64,000 nt of DNA from Cryptomeria japonica (taxonomy: Eukaryota > Streptophyta > Pinopsida > Cupressales > Cupressaceae). A program made the translations under genes and the position numbers. The DNA is taken from contig NC_081408.1 in NCBI RefSeq assembly GCF_030272615.1, forward strand, positions 199,967,341 to 200,031,340, written 5' to 3'. This document shows, one piece after another, positions 23,442 to 34,618 of this stretch (within the stretch, counting starts at the first letter, position 1; each line of letters opens with the position of its first letter). The notes under the pieces were generated by a model. The model did no database searches, had not been told where the DNA came from, and worked only from the letters and a program-made list of their open reading frames with translations.

Positions 23442-24670
23442 TGTTGAACCTATTGGCCATTTGGTGGAATTGATTATGTGGTGCATTTATGTTTTGTCAT
23501 TGATGTCAACACTATCTATTTGGATGCTTTACCGACACCCTTCTGGTCCTGGTAGGTTGAGTGGTTTTTGGATAACTTTGATCCGGCATGATCTGATAGG
23601 ATTCGGTATAATCTGGTGATAGAATTAACTTGTTCATATTTTTTATACTCATACTTGATCAGCTGGTTTGGGTCTGGTGATTGGATGCTATCATGTTTGA
23701 TAAGAAGCTTGGTTTCTGGTTCCGATGAGGGTTTCACTGGCAGAGCTTCTGGTGGAGATCATTGATGAATTTCTTAAATGATATTAGTGTAGCTTTTGAT
23801 GTAGTTTTAGGATGTTGTTGATGATCATGTTCAAGACTTGGTGGTTGGAGATCATTGCTGAAGTGTGTGGACCTATACTTGGTCCTGATTGATCTAGGTA
23901 ATGGACTAACTTTAATGTAACTTGTGGATAGAACCTATTGTTGTATTTCCAGGATGTATTATGTGTTGGATATTATTTATTTGGCCTAAGGATGACATGG
24001 TTTATAATTATGTAATTGGTTTATTGTCTGGTGTCCGACCTAATTGTTTATGGTCGAGGGTTTGTATATATTAATGTAAGATCTCATTGTAGACCATCAT
24101 GGTTATTGTTCGAGGTCATGGTCAAGGATTGTAATATACAACTAATGTAATATCATTTAGGAAGAGGAGTTGATGGATCATTAGAGATCAAATTGGGTTT
24201 ATGTATGAGGATTTAGTCCTCTGGTATTGAGCTTAACCAAAACTGTATTCTGGCATAGGAGATGCTATGTTTTGCAGTTCAACACTTCTTTAGATTGTAG
24301 TCTAGATTTTTATGTAGTTAGTGAGACTCCTTTTGTGATGAGAAGTGTGCTCTAGGCTATTGGTCTTCCTTCAAGTGCAGGTCCCTTCACTGTAATTCAC
24401 ATACTTAGTTTAAAAGTATTATCTAACTATGGGTAGGCTTCCCACCATGGTTTTTCCCTTTACCGGGTTTTCCGCAAACAAATCTTGGTGTTGTGTGAAT
24501 GGATTTTATTATGTAATTATTGTTCATACTTAATTGGATTAACTGCTATTCTAGTATTATTGTTTTGGGTTTTGGTATTAAAGTTTAATTGCTGATTTCT
24601 TTCGGTAATCTGAGACAACTGATTCAGCCCCCCCTCTTAGTTGTCTTCCGATTATCTGAAGTGTCTAACA
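23442..24670 (+). repeat. Element I 5' LTR
   Basis: A 1229-bp LTR, TGTTGAACC...GTCTAACA, followed by a primer-binding site and gag, so it is a 5' LTR. It is close in sequence to the H LTR over its whole length. TTTTGTCATTGATGTCAAC lies near the start, and the hairpin GACAACT/AGTTGTC at 24614-24645. Confidence 0.85.
24614..24645 (+). promoter_or_regulatory. Poly-C stem-loop near I LTR end
   Basis: GACAACT (24614-24620) pairs with AGTTGTC (24639-24645); the loop holds GCCCCCCC. It ends 25 bases before the LTR terminus and 28 before the primer-binding site. Confidence 0.6.
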
Positions 24671-24672
24671 AT

Positions 24673-24684
24673 TGGTATTAGAGT
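24673..24684 (+). promoter_or_regulatory. Element I primer-binding site
   Basis: TGGTATTAGAGT sits two bases after the LTR end. It is an initiator tRNA-Met type site with two differences from TGGTATCAGAGC. Confidence 0.75.
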
Positions 24685-24728
24685 TGTGGTCCTCTCTGCA
24701 CAAAGACTAACCACTTGAGGAAGATCCT

Positions 24729-26005
24729 ATGGAAACTAATAGTTCAAGTTCATCCAATTCTTCTGGAGCTATGTTTCGAAGGGATATATCGAGGCTTGAT
24801 GGAACAAATTACACAGTATGGAAGATTCAGATGGAGACTCATCTGAGATGCCATGGCAAGGAGATTTGGGAGATTACACAGAATGGTGTCACACCCTATA
24901 ATCCAATATCTGGCAACCCTCCTCCATAAAAATTGGGCAAGGAGCTTGAAAATGATTGTAGAGAAAGAGAATCCCTCTAGTGTGCACTTTTTGATCAACA
25001 AATAATGGGAATAACTAACAAATCATCTGGAAAGGCTATATGGGATAATTTGGAGACTCTTAATGAATGTGACCCTATAGTAAAGATTGCTAAACTTGAT
25101 GGTTACTAAGTGAGATATGAAAACATGTAGATGGAAGAAGATGAAAGGATTATCGCATTCATGGAAAGAGTAAATGAGATTGTTATGGGAATTCAATGTT
25201 GTGGTGGAACTCTGAGTGAAGATGAAGTTGTTTCTAAAGTTTTGAGCCCTACCACTAACTTATAAAATGAAGGCTACTACTATCAATGAGTTGAGAACAA
25301 TGACTAATACATCTATCAATAGAGATACCTTGGTTGGGAAACTATCTGCTTTTGAGATTGAGAAATTTGGATCTTCTGCAGCTTTGAAGACTGAACCTAC
25401 TTTTTATGCATCTACATCTACAATAGGTAAGTGAGACTGGAAATCTTTATATGGAAAATAATTAGAAGATATGAAGAGAGAAGATGATGAGTTTGAGAAA
25501 CTTGAAGCACTATTTTCTAGAAGAGTACTGAAAGGACTGGTAGGAAGTAAGTATGAAATAAAATCACCTTTTAAATGTTCTGCATTTAATAAGATTGGTC
25601 ATTTTGCATCTAGATGTCCTAAAAGGAATTCAAGATTTGAATAAAGAGAAAATATAATTCAAGACTAACCATGGATATCAGATCAAGTATAGATTCAATA
25701 AAAATAGAGACAAATCATGCTACATAGTGGATGAGGAAGACATTATTGATTCAGATGATGAACCAATGGAAGACTCTGTTAGTGGATCAGGCAATGGGAA
25801 AGAATGGGTATTCTTGGCTATCAAGGAAGATGATTCAGTACAGGAAGAAAATGTACCGGAAGAGGAGGCACTTGCTGCTAAAATTGAGAACAAGAATGAA
25901 TGGGTAATTGATAGTGGTTGTTCACATCATAGAACTAAAGATAAAGGGAAGTTTCCATCTTTGCAAGAATTTGATGGTGGACTAGTTAGATGTTGTGTTG
26001 GTAAA
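24729..26005 (+). pseudogene. Element I gag and start of protease
   Basis: The ATG at 24729 opens code with SRLDGTNYTVWKIQMETHL, then KAIWDNLETLNECDPIVKIAKL, ERIIAFMERVNEIV, YKMKATTINELRTM and LVGKLSAFEIEKF. Here the gag keeps Trp at the KAIW codon where J and K have stops. The zinc knuckle has lost its second Cys (CSAFNKIGHFASRC). The acidic linker leads to the protease site WVIDSGCSHH, intact at about 25905. Several stops (for example 24927, 25107, 25125) and a frameshift near 25240 are present. Copia homology ends at about 26005, where D-family LTR sequence begins, so the rest of pol is missing. Confidence 0.8.
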
Positions 26006-26469
26006 GTGTCAGGTGATGAGGTAGATGGTGAAAGGTTGACATTTATGTTGACTGCATGATTCATGAGATGCATAGTAGAGGATTATGGCTTGAGGTTAAA
26101 TGAATAACAAAGATCTAGGATAGACTAATTAACCAGGTCAAGGTAGGTGAAGCATAAAACAAAACCATTCTTGGTGATTGACCAAGAAATCAACTGACAG
26201 ATTAAAAGAGTATTGCTAAATATAGATGGCATGTTCTAGAAGGAATGACAATGGCGGGATTGATTGATGATTTATAGTTCATCAATCAAGGAGATCAGAT
26301 ACAATGACATCTAATTGTATTTTATTTACCTTGAGGTCAATGAAGAAACCCTAACTACCCAAAGTTTGAATTGGTTTTTCGTGGGAAAACCAATTTATAT
26401 ATATGTAAGACAAAATTTGGTGATGCTTGTTGTTGAATGAGAGGGTATTGTTGTTGAAGAAGTGAATTC
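26006..26469 (+). repeat. D-family LTR fragment, left part (interrupted by J)
   Basis: This resembles the middle of the solo LTR D (about 38660-39100): GGTGATTGACCAAGA, ACAGATTA, GATCT...ATTG and ATATGTAAGACAAA. It ends with the AATTC duplication (26465-26469) made by J and continues after J at 33192. Its left edge is approximate because it grades into the end of I. Confidence 0.5.
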
Positions 26470-27525
26470 TGTTAGGTCCCAAAGACAACAGAGAGGGGGG
26501 GGGGGGTGAATGAGTTGTCAACTAATTTCAAACCAAAACAACTTAACCAACTTAATGCTTAATACCGATAAACCAGTTAAGTATGCTGGTAAATAGTTTT
26601 AATAGTTAATAGCTATACCAGTAAAAATTAATGCATGAAACATAAATACAAAATAATCCACCACACATGACACCAATATTTGTATGTGGAAACCCTGTAA
26701 GGGGAAAAACCACAGTGGGAAACCTTACCCACAATCAGATGATACTAATGCAGATAGTAAGTGTACATAAATGGGGTCTGCACGTGCAAAAAGGTCAACA
26801 GCCTAGAGCTTAGTGCTCAATCACAAAATGGGAGTCACAATGACTACAGTTGGATGGTTAAATCCAATAAGAATGTACTGCACAAAATAACATCTTCATA
26901 TGCTAGATTCAGTACTGGTGTAATGCTGATATGCTTTCACAAAAACCTAGCTTTACCTTCAAATTATGTCTTCATGTATAGCTTTGATTAATCTTGCATA
27001 TACCTTCACACAATTCTTCTTCCCATTCCACACTTGATCTTACAATTAAGATCTTACATTTATACCATAACCTAGGACCAATTTTAGTAGGTCGACTCTA
27101 CAAGATATTACAAGAAAAATATTTTACAAACAATATAATATCTGATGCAATAACCGATTGAACATGTCGGCTTAATGCATTTACAACAATAATTAATCAT
27201 TTCCTTAGCATGCCATGTTGATATGGAAAAGATAAACCTACCGGTGTAACCCTGGATAACCCTGGACCTATTTGCCGATAAAAGCAAATATGCAAATATG
27301 AATATACCAATGATTACTTTTCCAAGATAAGATGTCCACATGATGTCTTTGACATTTTCGAGTGTCTTCCATGCTATACCAAGTGTCGGTGATCATTATA
27401 TCCTATCGGTGTACCATATACCAATAACTGTGCAATAGTTGCTTGCCGGTGAATGTTTGTTGGATCTCCAAAGTGCTTTTAGTAGGTGTTGACATCAATG
27501 ACAAAACCATACCAAAATACCAACA
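26470..27525 (-). repeat. Element J 3' LTR
   Basis: A 1056-bp LTR read on the minus strand as TGTTGGTATTTTGG...GGGACCTAACA. It is nearly the same length as the 5' LTR (1059 bp) and similar throughout, with scattered, mostly transition differences. The end hairpin GACAAC/GTTGTC (26484-26519) surrounds a 13-base run of G on the plus strand. Confidence 0.93.
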
Positions 27526-27556
27526 ATCTCCCCCTTTGGCATTGATGGCAACACAA
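27526..27556 (-). promoter_or_regulatory. Element J polypurine tract
   Basis: On the minus strand, CATCAATGCCAAAGGGGGAG abuts the 3' LTR. It is the plus-strand primer of the element, and its left part pairs with CATTGATGTCAAC inside the LTR. Additional CCCCCT-type tracts (minus-strand purines) occur at about 27630, 27745 and 27843. Confidence 0.8.
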
Positions 27557-27925
27557 GATGGAAAAACCATCAGAGTGCCAAAATAGAAATGCCAAGTATA
27601 AAAACCAACAATCTCCTCAAAGTAACAATCTCTCCCCCTGAGAGTAACATGAGTTTCTTTATGTTATTCTGTATTGATTTTTCAGATAATGTTTTTCCAT
27701 AGATATCTCTCCCCAAATGATAATGTGTTTTTCCATATATCTCTCCCCCTTTGACATCAAATGCAAAAGTTACAATAAGATACCAATTGTTATATATAGT
27801 CTACATACAAAATACAAATCAATTTCAACATACCAACTACTCCCCCTAAGAAGTAGCTTCCTCATCAAAGCCGAAATAAAATATATCTCTATTTATTCTG
27901 TCGGTTGATGACAGACATCAACTCT

Positions 27926-28435
27926 CTAAGTGTCTACCGGTGGGGGTATGATCCCAAGCTGTTCTCTAAGATACTCAAAAGTCTCCTTAGGCAGAGGTTT
28001 AGTGAAAATATCTACAAGTTGTTCTTTAGTATTCACATAAACCAGTTTTATCTCCTTTTCTTCAACTTTTTCCCTTAGAAAATTTAGTTTAATAGAAACA
28101 TGTTTTGTTTTAGAATGTAGTACTGGATTCTTAGATATATCAATTGCTGCAGTGTTATCACAATATATGGTAATAGGTTCCTTGCATTTTACCTTTATGT
28201 CTTTCAACATTTGCTTAAGCCATAGTACCTGTATATAGTTAGTTTCTACTGCAACATATTATGATTCTGCTATTGATAAAGATGTACAACTCTATTTCTT
28301 ACTCAACCAAGAAACTAATCTCTTTCCAAGAAAGAATGCTCCGCCGGTGGTGCTTTTTCTATCATCCACATCTCGTGCCCAATTTACATTTGTGTTTGCA
28401 CATAATTCAAAGTTTTCATCTCTAGGATACCATAA
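27926..28435 (-). pseudogene. Element J RNase H
   Basis: In frame with RT: LWYPRDENFEL, then NVNWARDVDDRKSTTGGAFF (first catalytic Asp changed to Asn, NVNW for DVDW), SLSIAES with a stop where the catalytic Glu region lies, YCDNTAAIDISKN, and VDIFTKPLPKETFEYLREQL near the end. Stops occur at about 28294 (CAG-type) and 28259. It ends at TAG 27926-27928, about 385 bases before the PPT. Confidence 0.85.
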
Positions 28436-29605
28436 TCAAAGATTTATAGTGCCTTGTAAGTACCAAAAAATCCTTTTTACTATTGATTCATGATTTTCTC
28501 TACGATTACTTTGAAATCTTGAAACAATACATACTGCATTCATAATATCAGGTCTAATTTGTGTTAAATATAGTAAACCTCCTATCATAGATTTGCATCT
28601 AGTTGGATTAATAGGTGTAGATTCATCCCTTTGAGATAATTTGTCATTTGTAGTCATAAGTGTGCTTACCGGTTTAGAGTTCTCCATCCCAAATTTCTTT
28701 AGTAACTCTTTTAAGTATTTGGATTGGCTCAAGAATATACCTTTGTCAGTTTGTGAAATTTGCAATCCTAAAAAGAATTTTATTTCTCCAATCATAGAAA
28801 TTTCAAATTCTTGCTGCATTTTAGTAGAAAATTCCTTACATAAACCATCTTCTCCTCCAAATATTATATCATCAACAAATACTTCTATAATCAAGATGTC
28901 ATTATTAGTTATTTTGTAATATAAATTGTTGTCTGCATTTCCTTTAGTAAAACCAATCTTTAAAAGATACTTATCCAATCTTGCATACCAAGCTCTTGGG
29001 ACTTGTTTCAGTCCATACAGAGCTTTCCTTAACCTACAAACCATATCATTGTCATCAGTCAAGGAAAATCCATTAGGTTGTTCAATGTATACTTCCTCTT
29101 CAAGATCTCCATTCAAAAATGTACATTTAATATCTATTTGATAAACTTTGTAGTTCTTGTGTGTTGCAAAAGCCAAGAATAATCTGACTGCCTCAATTCT
29201 AGCTACCGGTGCAAAGGTTTGATTGTCATCAACTCCTTCTTTCTGAGAATATCCCTTACATACTAGTCTTGCTTTATTTCTGACAATTTTACCATCTTCA
29301 TTAAGTTTATTTTTGAATACCCATTTGGTTCCAGTTACATTTTTATCTTTAGGTCGGGGAACTAATGTCCCAATGTTATTTTTCTCAATTTGTTCTAATT
29401 CTTCTTCCATAGCTTTAATCCAAAATTTATCTTCACACGCCTCATTAACAGATGATGGTTCTATTTGAGAAATAAGACATACCTCTTCATTTGCCAATCT
29501 TCCTCTTGTCATAACTCCTTTAAATTTATTTCCAATTATCTGATCTTCAGAATGATTCAATCTTACATACCGAGGTGTCTTTGTTTGTTGTTGTTCTTCA
29601 GTCAC
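28436..29605 (-). pseudogene. Element J reverse transcriptase (389 codons open)
   Basis: This is the longest open stretch in the window. It covers the integrase-RT linker (TPRYVRLNHSEDQIIGNKFKG), the RT entry (VTGTKWVFKNKLNEDGKI), [51 protein letters not shown], the catalytic FVDDIIFGGEDGL, MIGEIKFFLGLQIS and MIGGLLYLTQIRPDIMNAV. All core RT motifs are present. A TGA at 28436 (Gly or Cys codon in relatives) separates it from RNase H, and a TAG at about 29647 from integrase. Confidence 0.92.
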
Positions 29606-31150
29606 AGTGGAATTTTCAAATGATACTGGTGTAACTGGATCTTCACTCTATACCGGTGGATTCAGTGTAGGTTCATTTGTTAGAATTTTTTTTGTCGGTT
29701 CAGAATCTATATACCTTGAAATTCCTTTGAATTGTTCATCAATATTTACATTTGTACTTTCAACAATTTTCTGCAATCTCTCATTAAAACATCTATATGC
29801 TTTACTCTTAGATGAATAACCAAGAAATATACCTTCATCACTTCTAGGATCAAATTTTCCAATATACTCATCTCTTCTAATGTAACATTTGCTTCAAAAT
29901 ATTCTAAAATATTTAAGAGTAGGAGTAATACCAAACCATAGTTCATGAAGGGTCTTACCGGTTTCACCTTTGATGTGAACTTTGTTGAATGTATAGACCG
30001 CTGTACTTACTACTTCTCTCGAATATACATGTGGTAGATTTGCTTCCGATATCATACTTCTTGTTGCATCCAAGATAGTTCTATTTTTCCTTTCAACAAC
30101 TCCATTTTGCTAAGGTGTCCGAGGTGCTGATAGTTGTCTTCTGATTCCATTCACTTCACAGAATGTATTAAACCCCTTAGATGTGAATTCTCCTCCTTGA
30201 TCTGATCTTAAGCATTTGATTTTCTTACCAGTTTCATTTTCAACCATTGCTTTGAATAGTTTAAACTTTCCAACTGCTTTTGATTTTTCTCTAAGAAAAG
30301 TAACCCAACACATTCTAGAATAGTCATCAATGATTAGCATGAAATATCTATCACCTTGTAAGCTTTTGGTTCTAGCTGGACCACATAAATTAGTGTGAAT
30401 TAAATCAAGAGCATTATTTGATTTTTCAGGAATGCTTTTGAGGCTAGCTCTAACCTATTTTCCAAGTTGACATTCCTTACATATTGTATTATGAGGTTTG
30501 ACAATCTTAGGTAAGTCTCTAACTGTCTTAGTAGTACTGATCTTTACCATGCAATCAAAGTTTACATGACATAGTCTCTTATGCCATAACCAACTTTCAT
30601 CTATATGTGCAATCAAGCATGTCTTTTCACTGTTATTCAAATGAAAGATATTACCTCTGGTCTGATTACCGGTTGCAATTTCTAAACCAGTTCTATTCAT
30701 GATTTTGCATTTTCCATTTTTAAATTGTAACTGAAATTCTTTCTCAACTAATTGACCAACACTCAAAAGATTATGCTTTAAACCTTCAACATAGTAGACA
30801 TTGTCAGTGTTATGTTTACCATCAAGAGATATTGAACCCTTACCTCTGATTTGACAAGCTTTGTCATCTCCAAATCTTACTAAGCTGCCATTGTATTCTT
30901 AAAAGTTTAAGAATTTAGCTTTATCACCTGTCATATGATGTGAGCATCTAGAGTCAATTATCCATTCATCTTTTACTTCAATTTTAGCTGTCAAGGCTTG
31001 TTCTACTAGTTGCACTATAGGTGCCAGTTGATCTTCTGCTATGGTAACAAAAACCCATCCATTATTTGCTGGATCTTCTTTAGAATCATTAGTCACTCCT
31101 TCATCAGCTACATAACAAGATTTGTCCTTATTTTTCTTGAATCTGTATCT
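29606..31150 (-). pseudogene. Element J protease and integrase
   Basis: After the gag stop come YRFKKNKDKSCYVADEGV and the protease site WIIDSRCSHHMTGD (Arg replaces the Gly of DSG, probably inactivating). Then come YYVEGLKHNLLSVGQ, the zinc-binding domain WLWHKRLCHVN...CKECQLGK, DDYSRMCWV (Asp), RSDQGGEFTS (Asp), the VVERKNRTI helix (Glu) and ELWFGITPTLKYFRIF. Stops lie at 30899, 30455, 30110, about 29906 and about 29647. Four of these sit where K has CAG or CAA, so they are C-to-T changes. Confidence 0.88.
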
Positions 31151-32071
31151 CTAATATTCAGGGTTAGGCTTGTATGTCCTTTTAGCTTCTTCTCTTAGTC
31201 TAGCATGTCTATCAGGGCATCTTGAAGCCATATGACCAATCTTATTGCAATTAAAACATTTAAAGGGTGCTTTACCTTCACACTTGTTCCCAATTGGAAC
31301 TTTAGGCATTTTCCTTGCAAATAGTGCTTCAAGTTCTTCAAGTTCTTTCTTGCTTTCTTCAAGTTCTCTTGCATAAAAGGCTTTCCAATCAGATTTGTTA
31401 AATGATGATGCAGATGATGTTGATGCTTTGAAGGCTAAATCTGTTTGTATAGTAGCAATAAGACCAAATTCCTCAATTTCAAAGGATGAATGTTTTCCAA
31501 TCAGTGTATCCCTAGTTACTAATGTATTATGCATTGTTCTTAATTCATTTATAGCAGTAACCTTCATTTTGTATGCTGGTGGAAATAGTCTTATAACGTT
31601 TGAAACAATTTCATCTTCACTTAGAGTTCCTCCACAACATTTTATACTCAAAACAATTTCATTTACTCTTTCCATTAAAACAAAAATTCTTTCTTCTTCT
31701 TCCATTTTTAGATTTTCATACCTGACCCAGAAGCTTTCAAGTTTTGCAATTTTGACTATGGAATCTCCTTCATTCAGTATTTCCAAATGATCCTAAATAG
31801 ATTTAGCAGTAGACCTATCTAATAGTCCCATTATCTGTTGATCTGATAATGTGCTCAAAAGTGCTTCTCTTGCTTTGCAATCATTTTCTTCATCTTTAGT
31901 CAAGTTAGCTGGAGTAGGCTGACTTGGAGTAGCAATAATATAACCATTCTTTATAACATCCCAAATGTCCTTTCTAATGCAATTCAGATGTGTCTCCATT
32001 CTGATCTTCCATATCCCATAGTTGGTTCCATCAAGTTTAGAATTGTCCTTCCTGAAATAATTAGTAGACAT
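31151..32071 (-). pseudogene. Element J gag
   Basis: The ATG at 32071 opens MSTNYFRKDNSKLDGTNYG, WKIRMETHLNC and then KSI followed by TAG at 31793 (Trp in element I). The same frame continues with DHLEILNEGDSIVKIAKLES, ERIFVLMERVNEIVLSIKCC, YKMKVTAINELRTM and an intact zinc knuckle CFNCNKIGHMASRC at about 31206-31250. The frame stops at 31151 (CAG-type). The N-terminal region binds other gag copies and the knuckle binds RNA, as known for Copia gag. Only two stops separate it from a full gag. Confidence 0.9.
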
Positions 32072-32113
32072 TGGATCTCCTCAAGTTGTTAAACTTTTGC
32101 AAAAGAGTACTAA

Positions 32114-32125
32114 GCTTTGATACCA
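32114..32125 (-). promoter_or_regulatory. Element J primer-binding site
   Basis: On the minus strand TGGTATCAAAGC starts two bases after the 5' LTR end. It is an initiator tRNA-Met type site, identical over these bases to that of K. Confidence 0.85.
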
Positions 32126-32127
32126 AT

Positions 32128-33186
32128 TGTTAGGTCCCGGAGACAACTGAGGGGGGGGGGGGGTGAATCAGTTGTCAGCTAATTTCAAACCAAAACAACT
32201 TAACCAACTTAATGCTTAATACTGGTAAACTAGTTAAGTATGTCGGTAAACAATTTTAACAGTTAATAGCTATACCAGTAAATATTATTGCATGAAACAT
32301 AAACACAAAGTCATCCACAACACATAACACCAATATTTGTACGTGGAAACCCTGTAAGGGGAAAAACCATGGTGGGAAACCTTACCCACAATCAGATGAT
32401 ACTACTGCAGATAGTAAGTGTACATAAATGGGGTTTGCACATGCAAAAAGGCCAACAACCTAGAGCTCACTGCTCAATCACAAAATGGGAGTCACACTAA
32501 CTACAGTTGGATGGTTAAATCCAATAAGAATGTACTGCACAAAATAACATCTTCATATGTTGGATTTAGTACTAGTGTAATGCTGATATGCTTTCACAAA
32601 AACCTAGCTTTACCTTCAAATGATGTCTTTGTGTATAACTCTGCTTAATCTTGCATATACCTTCACACAATTCTTCTTCCCATTCCACACTTGATCTTAC
32701 AATTAGGATCTTACATTTATACCATAACCTAGGACCAATTTTAGTAGGTCAGCTCTACAAGATATTACAATAAAAATATTTTACAAATAATATAATATCC
32801 AATCGAATAATATATTGAACATGTCAGCTTAATGCTTTTACAACAATAATTAATCATTTCCTTAGTGTGCCATGCTGATCTAGAAAAGATAAACCTATCG
32901 GTGTAACCCTGGATAACCCTGGACCTATTTGTCAGTAAAAGAAAATATGCAAATATAAATATACCAATGATTACTTCTCCAAGATAAGATGTCCACACAA
33001 TGTCTTCAACATTTCCAAGTGTCTTCCATGCTATACGAAGTATCGGTGATCATTATATCCTACTGGTGTACCATATACCAATAATTGTGCAATAGTTACT
33101 TGCTTGTCGGTGAATGTTTATTGGATCTCTAAAGTCCTTTTAGTATGTGTTGACATCAATGACAAAACCATACCAAAATAACAACA
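32128..33186 (-). repeat. Element J 5' LTR
   Basis: A 1059-bp LTR ending on the plus strand at ...CCAAAATAACAACA before the AATTC duplication. The end hairpin is a perfect 9-bp stem GACAACTGA (32142-32150) / TCAGTTGTC (32168-32176) with a 13-base G run (poly-C in the RNA). Confidence 0.93.
32142..32176 (-). promoter_or_regulatory. Poly-C stem-loop near J 5' LTR end
   Basis: A perfect 9-bp inverted repeat GACAACTGA/TCAGTTGTC, 14 bases from the LTR terminus. The same stem occurs in K at 60595-60631. Confidence 0.65.
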
Positions 33187-33191
33187 AATTC

Positions 33192-33714
33192 AATGAAATT
33201 TTCACGAAGAAAGAGAAGAGGAGACTAAGTGTGAGAGAGAACAGGGTAGAAGATTTCAACCAACAAGAGTGAGGTAACCGACAGTCTAACAGAGGAGTAA
33301 ATAGGTATTGACAAAATTGGAAGAGAAGAAATGGAGAAGATTGTAGAGAAGGTAAGAAAAGAACCAACAAAGTGTAGTACCAGTGGAGAGCATTAGTATA
33401 GTAGAGAGAACTGACATGGAGCAGAACCAACTGAAAGAAAATTGACAAAGAAGAAGAAGAGGTTGAACCAAAAAGGTTGCAGGAGGAGATAAGGTTGTAG
33501 AAGTAAGAGGGTGAGCAGAGAACCGACAGTGAATTGGAAAGGATAACCGGTAGATAGATTTGTAGAATAATTACAAAGTTCATTTGTAACATGGCTATTA
33601 CTTTTGTAATTGATTATGTTCATTGAAGATCACTGAGTTGGAGACTTGTGCAAGGGTTGGTGCTCCTTGGGTTGGTTCCCTAAACATTGTAATTAAGGTT
33701 GATAACCTTGGCCC
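33192..33714 (+). repeat. D-family LTR fragment, right part
   Basis: It continues the fragment at 26006-26469 after J and its duplication. GAGAGAGAACAGGGT, AGATTTCAACCAACAAGAGTGAGG and TTGGTGCTCCTTGGGTTGGT match the later half of solo LTR D (about 39240-39720) and the G LTR. It ends near 33714 without the usual LTR terminus, so it is truncated where E-internal code starts. The short minus-strand frames here are not genes. Confidence 0.6.
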
Positions 33715-34354
33715 TAGATGTGTTAGAGAAAATTTTTCCATCATTAAAACTAGATATAATTGATACTCCCTTCAATAAGCTTATAAGCATGTTAAATGCA
33801 GTAGAATCTCATTTTGTGTTTTTGGAGAAGGAAAAAGATGCTAAATTTTTGACAGTTTAATGCTATGATATTGAGCATAATTTTGAAGATGATTGAGGGA
33901 GATAGGGTAAGCTTGATAACTACTATGAATAATATGCAATATGCATTAGATGAAGGTAATCAAATATATAATTCATGTCTAATTTTGCCTAAGTTTACTA
34001 TTGACATTGACAAGAAAATAAAAGAGCGTGAAGGGTAGATAGCTACCATATCTCAATCCTATGCACCCAAATTATTCCCGATTAGAAATTTTGAAGCTCA
34101 AGTTATGGATATACTTGATAAGATAAAGAGTTTAAATCAAGAAAAGGAAAAAAATTTGGGCAGAGTGGGAGAAGTAAGAATCCTTATCACTCCTTGGATA
34201 GATTTATTGATTAGCAGAAAACAAGATGCATGAATGCTCTGAATAAGTGTGTTTTAGTAGACCATAGAGGATTTGAGATGCATGCCTATATTTTAAATAG
34301 TCTGATCAATATTTTGGAGAGTTTGAAGAAGGATTGAGTTATCACCTATTGTCC
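33715..34354 (+). pseudogene. Element E internal ORF remnant, C-terminal part of aORF type
   Basis: Two frames give a charged, helical sequence: LDVLEKIFPSLKL, HFVFLEKEKDAKF, then LPKFTIDIDKKIKEREG, MDILDKIKSLNQEKEKN, VRILITPWIDLLISRKQ and AYILNSLINILESLKKD. The segment RVGEVRILITPWIDLLISRK resembles KAKELKCRLIPKLDILISLR of the element C aORF, and in both it lies just upstream of the PPT. I therefore class it as the tail of the same kind of non-pol ORF. Three or more stops and one frameshift are present, and the N-terminal part is missing. Confidence 0.5.
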
Positions 34355-34432
34355 CTAAAAACAATTTTTGCAGATATTTTCAAATTTTTGTAAGTAACTG
34401 TGTGTACCCCTGTATATAAATTTTGGCAGATT

Positions 34433-34618
34433 CCTATCTTTGGCACTGTTGTCAAAGGGGGAAAAAGAGAAGTGAAAAATGGAGCGAATACTTAGGGGGA
34501 TCTTGTTGATCTTGTTGTGACTTGAAGAATTTTTTTTAAAATTTTTTTTAAAGTTTTGCAGCCTTGAGTGTGCAGTGTTATTTTTCATAGTGTTGCCATC
34601 AATGCCAAAGGGGGAGAT
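34433..34618 (+). promoter_or_regulatory. Element E polypurine tracts
   Basis: TCAAAGGGGGAAAAAGAGAAG (about 34452) and GCCAAAGGGGGAGAT (34604-34618); the second abuts the LTR. ATCAATGCC precedes it as in the other elements. Confidence 0.7.

Larger units (their letters stand above)
26470..33186 (-). mobile_element. Element J: complete Copia retrotransposon
   Basis: A full element of 6717 bp with two LTRs (26470-27525 and 32128-33186), a primer-binding site, gag, protease, integrase, RT, RNase H and a PPT, all on the minus strand. AATTC at 26465-26469 and 33187-33191 is its target duplication. All recognised coding segments lie in one frame from 32071 to 27926 (1382 codons) with about ten in-frame stops and no frameshift, so it decayed by substitution only. 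It is the same family as K. It inserted into a D-family LTR. Confidence 0.93.

Noticed and set aside
31010-31790. Plus-strand frames over the J gag
   Set aside because: They are antisense shadows of gag; the minus-strand frame has clear gag motifs.
31793-31795. Programmed readthrough of the gag TAG
   Set aside because: K has TAA and I has Trp at this place, and many other stops exist; mutation or a defective master copy is more economical. The shared position is kept as a finding.
33140-33623. Overlapping minus-strand frames of up to 150 codons, rich in Leu, Ser and Phe
   Set aside because: They read the antisense of purine-rich D-family LTR DNA, which yields Leu/Ser/Phe runs by composition; no homologous frame is kept in LTR D.
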